A DNA stretch of 64,000 nt from Fibrobacter sp. (GTDB taxonomy: Bacteria; Fibrobacterota; Fibrobacteria; Fibrobacterales; Fibrobacteraceae): the NCBI GenBank assembly GCA_024399015.1, contig JAKSIC010000011.1, positions 24,645-88,644 on the forward strand. Reading direction: 5' to 3'. Below, one piece after another: positions 24,524 to 32,186 of the stretch (the stretch's first letter is position 1; every line of letters begins with the position of its first letter). Below the pieces are notes generated by a model. The model worked only from the letters and a program-made list of their open reading frames with translations. It was not told where the DNA came from and ran no database searches. Made by a program: the position numbers and the translations under genes.

Positions 24524-27500
24524 TGAAAGCGCCCTTTTATCTTTCCGCTATTGCCCTTACCGCAAGTTTGACGGTTGCCCAGGAAGAAGCTTCCGTTCCG
24601 CAAGAAGCCTTTATTCCTGTAGCCACTCCCGTTGCAGAATCCGCTGCTGACACAGTTGCCGAAGCAGCCGAACCTGCTGTTGAAACAGCAAGCGATTCCG
24701 TTGCTGCGCCTTCCGCTGAAACCGCAGCCGAACCTACCGCAGAACAAGTTGCAGAACCCGCTACAGAACAAGTGGTTGAAGCCAATGTGGCTGAAACTAA
24801 TGTGACGGAAGCAAAAGAAGTTGTCGCAAACGAGACAGCAACGAAACTCTCCGGCAACCTCCAGGGTTTCTTGAAAGCAGACGCATCCCCCTATTCAATT
24901 GAGTCCAACGTCTTTGTTGAAAAGAACGCTGTTCTCGTCGTTGAACCTGGCGTTATCCTTCAATTTGCTCCTGGCGCAGGGCTCTATGTGGAAGGCCAGT
25001 TGGTCATTGCAGGTAGTGCCCAGCACAAAGTTGTTTTGAAGTCTGCAGTAAACGATTCAAAAAATGGAACTTGGAAAGGCGTATTCATTTCCTCCGATAA
25101 GGAAAATGAAATTAGAAACGCAGTTGTCACCGGCGCCGAAAATGGCATCGTTGTGGAAAACAGCAACCTTTCCATGCAGTATTCTTCCGTAAGCAAGACC
25201 ACAAGCAGAGGCGTCTACGCCAAGAATTCCAAACTCAACATCAGCGATTGTTCTTTTGAAGAAAACCAGGGCGTTGCACTTCATGTTTCCAACTACTCTG
25301 TTGCAGACATCCAGCGAACCTCTTTTACAAAGAACAACGTGGCCTTGGAAAACGATTTGTTGGCACAAACCGATGTAGGTTCCAGCAATTTCGAAAACAA
25401 CAGTTACGGCATTCTGGACATGGGCAACAGCCTGCTTACCTTCGACAATACAAAGGTAAACAAGAACAAGAACGGAGCCTCCTCTAAGGAAATCCTTGAC
25501 AAGTCTGTATTGGAAAGCATCGACGCAAACGAAATCAATTTCAGTTCCGATTATCAGTCCATAGTATCAGTTCTGCCGCCGAACCCAGAAATCCCGGGCG
25601 TTACAAGCAGAACCGTAAATCCCAATGACCAGGTCATCGACATCGCCAAGGCAAACGACGTAGTCTCCACCGCAGACACAACAAAGAAGCCTTGGTCTGT
25701 GATCGGAAACGTGATGTTGGGCGACTACTATCACAAGGTTCTGACCAGACGTAACCACAAGAAAGAAAATGTGGTGGTCTACAATGACACCATCAAACCG
25801 GGTGAACACTACAAAAACTTTTTCCAGACTCCCGGATTCGGCACAGAAATCAGCACCTACTTGCTGATGCAATTGCCCAATGGCGGAACACTTGAATTTG
25901 ATGCAAACCTGACATCCGATTCCTGGAACCACATTTCTCCTAACCCCATTTCTCTTACCTACACCGACAAGTACCACAAGGCCATTCTCGGTGATTTCCA
26001 GAAGATCAACGGCGACATCTATATGTCCGCCCTTCCCGTCTTTGGTGCCGACTACACTCTTTCTTTGCTGAAAAACAATGGCGACCAGCCTATGTTTGAA
26101 ATCGAAGCTATGTTCGGTGAAGCTCAAAGATCTCTTGTACCCGGCGAACGCCATCCGGACATGTACAACAATTATGTTGACTATGGCGAAGCCCAGGCCC
26201 AAAGGCAAGTGGTTGGTGGATCTGTGAAATGGTCTCCGGTCCGCCGTTTCGACGCAAAGTTCGGTGCACTCTATGCCAATGATGCCATTGAAGATCCTTT
26301 CATCCGAAAAGGAACCATGGCACCCAACGTCACTAGCGCTCCCTTGCAGGAATCCTTTACCATGTACGCCGATGGAAACTGGTTGTTCTATCCCGGCGAT
26401 ATCGAGTTGAACGGCCAAGTGGCAATCGGTCGCGCAGACACTGCTGAAGTTTTTGTTGAACGAGCCATCAACAATGTTTTCCAGGAAGCTGGCGTAAACA
26501 ACGCAACGTACAGCAACATTCGTCAATTGATGATTAACGAAACGGAAATCTATCGTTTGACTCCGGCTGAACTTGAAGAAATTTTCGGTGATAACACCTC
26601 CATGACCAAGCAGGATATGAGAGACTCCTTAAAGTCCCTCGTTCGAAAGGCTAACAAGGCACGAAAAGAAGCTATCGAATCAAACGAAGACGATAAGGTT
26701 CTGGGAATGCGTTGGAGCGGCCAGAATTTGGCTGTTGGAGCCTCCTTGTTCTGGAATATCAACAAGACAACCATCGCAGGCCATTTGAAGTATGTGGGAG
26801 AAAACTACTTCAGCGCAGGTTCTGCAGACTTGTTGGCCGACACCCGTGAATTCGGTGGTTACCTTGAACAAATCATCACCAAGTTCTGGACATTGAATTT
26901 CGGTTATCAGATCAATGTTGAAAATGCAGCTTCCGAAGATAAGGCAAATATTTTCGGCCTTGGCGAAGGCACCACATTAGGTTTCTTCGGCAGCGCATCT
27001 GATAGTTGGAAGAAAGAACATGAACTTGACAACGACCGAGCAAAGTATATCCAGAACTTCAATCTTTCCAACAAGGTCAAGATCAATGAAAACGTTGACG
27101 TAAATGTGGCCTACAATCTTGAATATAGAACTCAGTACCGTCCCTTCAGAATCCACGGGGTATTTGCTCTCAGTGAAGAAATTTATAAGGACAGCTGGTT
27201 CAAGAAACGCAAGGGAAAGGAAACCCTCACCATTTATCACGATGGCGGCAGCACCAAGGTAGATAAGGATCGTTGGCAGGAATATATGGAAATGTCAACG
27301 GAGCCCTATTTGGGTTCCGAATTCCAGGAACGAATTTTCAAGCACTCCTTGAAAGGCGACGTTTCTGTGAGAAAGCTCAAATCCCTCTTCAAGGTTGGAG
27401 GAGCATGGGTTCTTCGTACAGACCACTCCAAGTTCCACAACGACAGCTTGATGAAAAAGTTTGATTTCTCCAACAAGACTTGGGGTAAGATGGGTTACTA

Positions 27501-27915
27501 CTTCGAAGGTGCTGACTACTTTGAACAGAGCTACCCCATTTCCGTAACGTCCACCTTGCCCAGCCTCCAGAACAAGGTTGCTGTGACACCCCGTTTCAAG
27601 AGTTACGAACGCGATGATATGTTTGAAGCAGAAGTCGCTGTTGAAGATGAAATTGAAGTACCCCTCATGAACCGTTTCATGATTCTTGGAGCCAATGGAA
27701 CATTCCGTTACTTGACCACCAGCTGGAAGCAGAACGGAAAGAAATCAGGCGAAGATGAAATTGACGTAGTAGGCAATGTAAACCTGCACATCAACCATAC
27801 CAAGCGTTTGAACACTGAATGGTACGCCGGCACAGCAATGTACTACCGTCCGGACAACCTCTTCAACGAATATAAGGATATCTTCGGCGGAGTTCGCGTC
27901 AATTACGCTTTCTAA
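24523..27915 (+). CDS. large outer-membrane protein with beta-helix domain
   Basis: A 1130-residue exported protein. The signal peptide is followed by an Ala/Glu/Pro/Val-rich low-complexity region (residues ~20-105), a right-handed beta-helix-like domain (~110-330, with SIESNVFVEKNAVLVVEPGV and repeats such as NSKLNISDCSFEENQGVALH), a spacer, and a long C-terminal part of alternating aromatic beta-strands ending in VRVNYAF. The final phenylalanine and strand pattern fit an outer-membrane barrel. It is coupled to the FecR gene by a one-base overlap, so the two probably act in one envelope complex. No known family could be named. Confidence 0.75.
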   Translation: MKAPFYLSAIALTASLTVAQEEASVPQEAFIPVATPVAESAADTVAEAAEPAVETASDSVAAPSAETAAEPTAEQVAEPATEQVVEANVAETNVTEAKEVVANETATKLSGNLQGFLKADASPYSIESNVFVEKNAVLVVEPGVILQFAPGAGLYVEGQLVIAGSAQHKVVLKSAVNDSKNGTWKGVFISSDKENEIRNAVVTGAENGIVVENSNLSMQYSSVSKTTSRGVYAKNSKLNISDCSFEENQGVALHVSNYSVADIQRTSFTKNNVALENDLLAQTDVGSSNFENNSYGILDMGNSLLTFDNTKVNKNKNGASSKEILDKSVLESIDANEINFSSDYQSIVSVLPPNPEIPGVTSRTVNPNDQVIDIAKANDVVSTADTTKKPWSVIGNVMLGDYYHKVLTRRNHKKENVVVYNDTIKPGEHYKNFFQTPGFGTEISTYLLMQLPNGGTLEFDANLTSDSWNHISPNPISLTYTDKYHKAILGDFQKINGDIYMSALPVFGADYTLSLLKNNGDQPMFEIEAMFGEAQRSLVPGERHPDMYNNYVDYGEAQAQRQVVGGSVKWSPVRRFDAKFGALYANDAIEDPFIRKGTMAPNVTSAPLQESFTMYADGNWLFYPGDIELNGQVAIGRADTAEVFVERAINNVFQEAGVNNATYSNIRQLMINETEIYRLTPAELEEIFGDNTSMTKQDMRDSLKSLVRKANKARKEAIESNEDDKVLGMRWSGQNLAVGASLFWNINKTTIAGHLKYVGENYFSAGSADLLADTREFGGYLEQIITKFWTLNFGYQINVENAASEDKANIFGLGEGTTLGFFGSASDSWKKEHELDNDRAKYIQNFNLSNKVKINENVDVNVAYNLEYRTQYRPFRIHGVFALSEEIYKDSWFKKRKGKETLTIYHDGGSTKVDKDRWQEYMEMSTEPYLGSEFQERIFKHSLKGDVSVRKLKSLFKVGGAWVLRTDHSKFHNDSLMKKFDFSNKTWGKMGYYFEGADYFEQSYPISVTSTLPSLQNKVAVTPRFKSYERDDMFEAEVAVEDEIEVPLMNRFMILGANGTFRYLTTSWKQNGKKSGEDEIDVVGNVNLHINHTKRLNTEWYAGTAMYYRPDNLFNEYKDIFGGVRVNYAF

Positions 27916-27922
27916 TGTTTTC

Positions 27923-27930
27923 TACATTTG
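27923..27930 (+). promoter_or_regulatory. possible FCB-type -7 element (TACATTTG)
   Basis: TACATTTG matches the TAnnTTTG element of Bacteroidetes-type promoters and lies 6 bp before the ATG of the FAD dehydrogenase. Any transcript from here would be nearly leaderless. Sequence match only. Confidence 0.3.
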
Positions 27931-27936
27931 AGCGTA

Positions 27937-29604
27937 ATGTTTACCTACCGCTACAGAGAATTAGCAGTCCCCCTCCGCAAAAAGGGTGAATACCGGGCAG
28001 CCCTTGCCCGGGAACTTCGCGTTCATGAAGAAGAAATTTTCAATCTCGAAGTAGAACGTTTTTCTCTGGACAGCCGTAGGAAGGGTGATCCGCACTGGTC
28101 CTACAATGTGGTTTTCGACTTGAAGCGTCAGGTTCGTGCCACAGGCAACCACGCAAAAGGCTTGATTGAATCCAAGCGCGAAAAAGAATCCCTGGAAGAC
28201 GATCCCCAGCGAAGCTCTGTGCCTGTTGCTGGTCACGTTGATGTAGTTGGCGCAGGCCCCTCCGGATTGTGGGCAGCACTGCATCTTCTGCGCAAAGGTT
28301 TTTCTGTAGATCTTTACGAGCAGGGAAAGCAGGTTGAAGAACGATTCCGCGACATCCGTCGATTCTTTATGGACCGCAACTATAACGCCTACAGCAACGT
28401 CCTTTTTGGTGAAGGTGGCGCAGGCGCATTCAGTGACGGAAAACTGAACACCCGCAGCAGAAATCTTTTTTCCAACCAAGTCCTGAGAGATATGACTACC
28501 TTCGGCGTAGACGAAAGCGTAGTTACTTTTGCAAAGCCCCACATCGGCACGGACCGATTGGTCCTGATGCTCCGTCAGCTTCGCGCAGAAATCGCACGAC
28601 TGGGCGGAAAGATTCATTTCAGCACCATGCTGGAAGATATTGAAATCAAGAGCGGTCGCATTTGCGCCATCAAGCTGCGGGACGTTTCCCGCCGCAGCCT
28701 GGGTGAAGTACCTTCTGCCGACTTTGCTGAAATTTGCCCAAGCCGTTGGCAACCTTGCGAAGCCTTGGTTCTTGCCGTAGGCCACTCCGCACGTGGCATT
28801 TATGAAATGCTCCATGCCCGCGGTGTTACTCTGGAAAGTAAAGCTTTCGCCATGGGCGTCCGTGTGGAACATCCCCAGATGCTCATCAATGTTCGTCAGC
28901 TTGGCCCCAACGTGGATACGAAACTGACGGGCGCCGCAGAATATTTCCTTGCAACGCCTACACTGAACAAGACCTCCAGCGCCTACAGTTTCTGTATGTG
29001 CCCCGGCGGTGTCCTGGTGCCCTGCGCCTCGGAACCCGGCACCCTCGCCACCAACGGTATGAGCTACAGCAGCCGTAACGGCAAGATCGCAAACGGCGCC
29101 ATCGCAGTTCCCATTACCGCAGGCGCAGAAGGTTTTGACATCAAGACCGCAGGCACCCTCTTTGGCGGCCTTGACCTGCAGCGTAAAATTGAATCCGACG
29201 CCTACGCCGTAGGTGGCAAGAACTACGCCGCCCCCGCACAGACCATCAAGAACTTTTTGGCCAAGCGCGTCGACAAGAATTTACCCAAGTCCACCTATCC
29301 CTGCGGCCTCGTAGCATGCAACATGTGGGATTGGATGGACAAGACCATCTGCAAGAGCCTGGCAGAAGGTTTCCAGAATTTTGACCGCAAGATTCCTGGC
29401 TTTATCGAAGAAGGCCTCATCGTGGCTCCCGAAACCCGCACCAGTTCACCGCTCCGCATTACCCGCAATAACGAGACTATGGAAAGCGTGAACACCAAGG
29501 GTCTTTTCGTCCTTGGGGAAGGAGCCGGATACACTGGCGGTATCGTCACCAGCGCCGCCGACGGCATCCGCCTAGCCCACTACGCCAAAAGAAGTAAACA
29601 GTAG
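27937..29604 (+). CDS. FAD-dependent dehydrogenase (COG2509-type)
   Basis: A 555-residue flavoprotein of the uncharacterised COG2509 group. An N-terminal ~90-residue domain (RYRELAVPLRKKGEYRAALA) precedes the Rossmann motif VDVVGAGPSGLWAALHLL (GAGPSG at 105-110), then FGEGGAGAFSDGKLNTR, PSSDGI-type C-terminal FAD contacts (LGEGAGYTGGIVTSAADG) and a CMCPGG motif. Substrate unknown. The ATG at 27937 is preferred over a TTG at 27928 nine bases earlier. It lies 21 bp after the outer-membrane gene. Confidence 0.88.
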   Translation: MFTYRYRELAVPLRKKGEYRAALARELRVHEEEIFNLEVERFSLDSRRKGDPHWSYNVVFDLKRQVRATGNHAKGLIESKREKESLEDDPQRSSVPVAGHVDVVGAGPSGLWAALHLLRKGFSVDLYEQGKQVEERFRDIRRFFMDRNYNAYSNVLFGEGGAGAFSDGKLNTRSRNLFSNQVLRDMTTFGVDESVVTFAKPHIGTDRLVLMLRQLRAEIARLGGKIHFSTMLEDIEIKSGRICAIKLRDVSRRSLGEVPSADFAEICPSRWQPCEALVLAVGHSARGIYEMLHARGVTLESKAFAMGVRVEHPQMLINVRQLGPNVDTKLTGAAEYFLATPTLNKTSSAYSFCMCPGGVLVPCASEPGTLATNGMSYSSRNGKIANGAIAVPITAGAEGFDIKTAGTLFGGLDLQRKIESDAYAVGGKNYAAPAQTIKNFLAKRVDKNLPKSTYPCGLVACNMWDWMDKTICKSLAEGFQNFDRKIPGFIEEGLIVAPETRTSSPLRITRNNETMESVNTKGLFVLGEGAGYTGGIVTSAADGIRLAHYAKRSKQ

Positions 29605-29611
29605 ACAGTAG

Positions 29612-29670
29612 AAAGGAATTCACCATCCACTAATCACCAATCACTAACCACTAATCACTAACCACTAAAA
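29612..29670. repeat. dispersed CACTAATCAC/CACTAACCAC tandem repeat
   Basis: About five units of a ~10-bp motif (CACTAATCAC, CAATCACTAAC, CACTAACCACTA) fill the space between the FAD gene and the pseudouridine synthase and directly abut the latter's ATG, so no Shine-Dalgarno is visible there. Confidence 0.7.
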
Positions 29671-29671
29671 C

Positions 29672-30871
29672 ATGATAACTCGTCAGATTGACCGCAACTT
29701 CGCAAATATGCGCCTCGACCGATTCCTCCGTAAGGCATTCCCCGAAGAATCCTTGTCCGTATTCTTTGCCGTAATCCGCAAAAAGAAAGTCCGCGTCAAC
29801 GGTGTCGTGGCCAAGGCCAACCTGATGCTTCAGGAAGGCGACCTGGTGAACATCTACGAAAACTTCAAAAGCGTAGCCGAAGACGAAAAGGATATGAGCC
29901 GCGCACAGTCCGCCCAGATGAAGGCCGACATTGAAGCCGCTTACCAAGCATCTCAAGAATCCGGGGCTTCAAGCCTCGAACCTGGAGCCTCGAGCCTCGA
30001 GCCTCAAAACATTATTGAATTCCCGGGAGCTGTCGCAAGCAAGCCTGTCGTCACAGGTTTCGCCAAGAAGAAGTCCACCTGGGGCAAGACCATGTCTGGT
30101 GCCGAAAAGCAGTCCAACTGGGGCGCCAAGGAATTGGATATTGTCATTCAGACCGAAGATTACCTTGTAGTGAACAAACCCTCCGGTTTGGCAAGCCAGC
30201 CCGGCAGCGGAACAAAGCCCGGCGAAAGCTTGGTAGAATACCTTTGGGAATGGGGCCGTCAGGAACAGCTGGACTTTAAGCCCACCATCGCCCACCGCCT
30301 GGACCAGGAAACTTCCGGCATGTTGCTGGTGGCTCTCCACGGCGATACCCTCCGCGATTTGACCCGCCTTATCCGCGACCACGAAGTGGACAAGTACTAC
30401 TACGCACTGGTCAAGGGCAACCTGGAAAAGGACAAGGGCACCATCAACGAAAAGCTTACCCGCACCGACGCCGCCAAGGGCAGCAAGATGAAGGTGGGTC
30501 AAGATGACAAGGACGCCAAGGAAGCCATCACCCACTACCGCGTGAAGCAACACTATATCGGTTACGACCTGGTTAAGATCAAGTTGGAAACCGGCCGTAT
30601 GCACCAGATCCGCGCACACTTCGCCAGCATCGGCCACCCTCTGCTGGGCGACTCTCGCTATGGCGATTTCGCCTTGAACCGCGAAGTCAAAAAGGAACTA
30701 GGGCTGCACCGCCTTTTCCTCCACAGCTGCCGCCTTGAATTTGACTGGAAGGGCGAAAAGAAAGTTCTGGATTGTCCCCTGCCCAAGGAATTGCAGTCCG
30801 TCATCGATCAGCTGCAACGCAAGCCTTACGAGCGCAAGGAAAACAACTTCCAACGCAGCCGTCGCCGTTAA
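29672..30871 (+). CDS. RluA-family pseudouridine synthase with repeat-derived insert
   Basis: Converts uridine to pseudouridine in rRNA or tRNA. An S4 RNA-binding domain lies at residues ~12-65 (MRLDRFLRKAFPEESLS, VRVNGVVAKANLMLQEGDLV) and the catalytic domain at ~155-390, with HRLDQETSGMLL (catalytic Asp211), VDKYYYALVKG and TGRMHQIRAHFASIGHPLLGD. Between them is an ~90-residue linker containing ASSLEPGASSLEPQ, encoded by a dispersed DNA repeat (29951-30007). At 399 residues it is longer than most relatives, the excess being in this linker. Closest in layout to RluC-type enzymes; the site specificity is not resolved. Confidence 0.92.
   Translation: MITRQIDRNFANMRLDRFLRKAFPEESLSVFFAVIRKKKVRVNGVVAKANLMLQEGDLVNIYENFKSVAEDEKDMSRAQSAQMKADIEAAYQASQESGASSLEPGASSLEPQNIIEFPGAVASKPVVTGFAKKKSTWGKTMSGAEKQSNWGAKELDIVIQTEDYLVVNKPSGLASQPGSGTKPGESLVEYLWEWGRQEQLDFKPTIAHRLDQETSGMLLVALHGDTLRDLTRLIRDHEVDKYYYALVKGNLEKDKGTINEKLTRTDAAKGSKMKVGQDDKDAKEAITHYRVKQHYIGYDLVKIKLETGRMHQIRAHFASIGHPLLGDSRYGDFALNREVKKELGLHRLFLHSCRLEFDWKGEKKVLDCPLPKELQSVIDQLQRKPYERKENNFQRSRRR
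29951..30007 (+). repeat. dispersed GAGGTTCGAGG-type repeat embedded in a coding region
   Basis: Tandem ~18-bp units (GCTTCAAGCCTCGAACCTGG and the like; reverse complement of GGTTCGAGG) translated as ASSLEPGASSLEPQ in the linker of the pseudouridine synthase. It is in frame and inserted between two folded domains, where it is tolerated. Confidence 0.75.
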
Positions 30872-30893
30872 TCGAATCCGTCGCCGATAAAAA

Positions 30894-31922
30894 ATGACCA
30901 CAGGCCTTCTTCTTGTTCAACTGGGTTCTCCCGCCAGCCTCGATGCGAATGACATCGAAGTATATCTCCACCAGTTCCTTGGTGACTGGCACACCACAGG
31001 AAAAAAAAGCCTTTTCTGGCAAATTCTTTTGAAGTACGTCATTCTTCCCAAGGGAAAGTTCACCAGCCTCAACAAGTACAAGGCTATGTTCGATAAGCAC
31101 AATTTCTCGGAAATGCCTCTAGTGACCTATTCCGAAGAATTTGTGAATGCGGTCCGCAAGGAATTCGTTTCCTCCCAGGCACGGGCACAAGGCAAGGTTA
31201 CAGACTACGCAAGCATTCGCCTAGCTTACCAATTCGGATGCAAGCCTTCCATTGGTGAAACCCTAAAGCAGTTTGAAGCCGAAGGCATCGATACGGTCCA
31301 CGTTCTCCCCTTGTACCCCCAACGCGCAGGCGTCACCACCGACGCCGCTACAGACAACGTAACTTCTGCAACCAAGGCCGTAAACTTCAAGGGGAACATT
31401 CTTTTCGCAGCAGGTTTCTGCCAATACGATGCTTGGAACCGTGAAGTCGCCAAGTCCATCTGCGAAAAGATCGAAGAAGATGACGTCCTTCTCATTTCGT
31501 TCCACGCAATCCAATCCTGGCGCGTAAAAAAAGGCGACCCCTATCGCGACGATTGTGAACAAAGTTTTAAGGGCATTTGTCAAAGCCTCACAGAAATTGC
31601 CGGTAGCAAATTTAGTGGAGAAGCCCACCTGGTTTATCAAAGCAAATACAAGCCCGGCAAGCTTCCTTCTGGAAAATGGCTGGGTCCTTCCCTGGTGGAG
31701 ACTTTGCAAAAACTGGGCCAGCAAAAGAAGCCCGTTACCGTGGTAAGTCCCGTCTTTACCGCAGACAATTTGGAAACAATCTACGAAATCGACGATGAGG
31801 TTTCCGAAGTCTACTACAAGGCCGGCGGCACCCGCCTTACGCGAATTCCCTGCCTGAACAATCGCCCCAGCTGGATTACCGCATTCGTAGAGGAAATCCT
31901 ACCTGCATTGAAATTCGTCTAA
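30894..31922 (+). CDS. hemH: ferrochelatase
   Basis: Inserts iron into a porphyrin at the end of haem synthesis; whether the substrate is protoporphyrin or coproporphyrin is not decided here. Of 342 residues, the LLLVQLGSPASLDANDIEVY start, VLPLYPQ, the catalytic His204 in LISFHAIQ and the Glu294 in DNLETIYEID match the family. With the CcsA/ResB protein at 59.2-61.3 kb it implies haem protein maturation. No clear Shine-Dalgarno precedes the ATG, 22 bp after the pseudouridine synthase. Confidence 0.92.
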   Translation: MTTGLLLVQLGSPASLDANDIEVYLHQFLGDWHTTGKKSLFWQILLKYVILPKGKFTSLNKYKAMFDKHNFSEMPLVTYSEEFVNAVRKEFVSSQARAQGKVTDYASIRLAYQFGCKPSIGETLKQFEAEGIDTVHVLPLYPQRAGVTTDAATDNVTSATKAVNFKGNILFAAGFCQYDAWNREVAKSICEKIEEDDVLLISFHAIQSWRVKKGDPYRDDCEQSFKGICQSLTEIAGSKFSGEAHLVYQSKYKPGKLPSGKWLGPSLVETLQKLGQQKKPVTVVSPVFTADNLETIYEIDDEVSEVYYKAGGTRLTRIPCLNNRPSWITAFVEEILPALKFV

Positions 31923-31965
31923 GTTCATTTGGGATTTCTCGAACACGTCCCCAAAATACCATTCT

Positions 31966-31997
31966 AAAAGCCGGATTCCAGGAATCGCGGCTTTTTT
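31966..31997 (+). terminator. intrinsic terminator after hemH
   Basis: AAAAGCCGGATTC / GAATCGCGGCTTTTTT hairpin with a one-base bulge and CAG loop, followed by T residues. Confidence 0.85.
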
Positions 31998-32082
31998 ATT
32001 TCTAAATTATTCCCCGAAATTTATGAAGCGTCCTTCACAAAGTTTCGCATCGACATTCCAAACGGAGCGACTCCCATAGGGT

Positions 32083-32147
32083 GTCATCCTGAGCAGAGCG
32101 AAGCGGAGTCGATATATGAAACTAGGAACTTTAGTTCCGTAGTTGAA
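32083..32147. repeat. dispersed GTCATCC repeat with adjoining hairpin upstream of pheT
   Basis: GTCATCCTGAGCAGAGCGAA, then GCGGAGTCGATAT, a diverged relative of the element inside the FISUMP lipoprotein. It continues into an inverted repeat AACTAGGAACT / AGTTCCGTAGTT at ~32121-32145. No T-box hallmarks or T run follow, so the hairpin is treated as part of the repeat. The rest of the 264-bp hemH-pheT gap holds the hemH terminator and AT-rich sequence. Confidence 0.55.
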
Positions 32148-32186
32148 TTAGGTTCGAAGGAGAAGGATAAAAAAAAGGAATAAAAG

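Noticed and set aside
32100..32186. T-box or attenuator controlling pheT
   Set aside because: The hairpin before pheT has no T run, no T-box consensus and no Phe leader peptide, and it is attached to a dispersed repeat.
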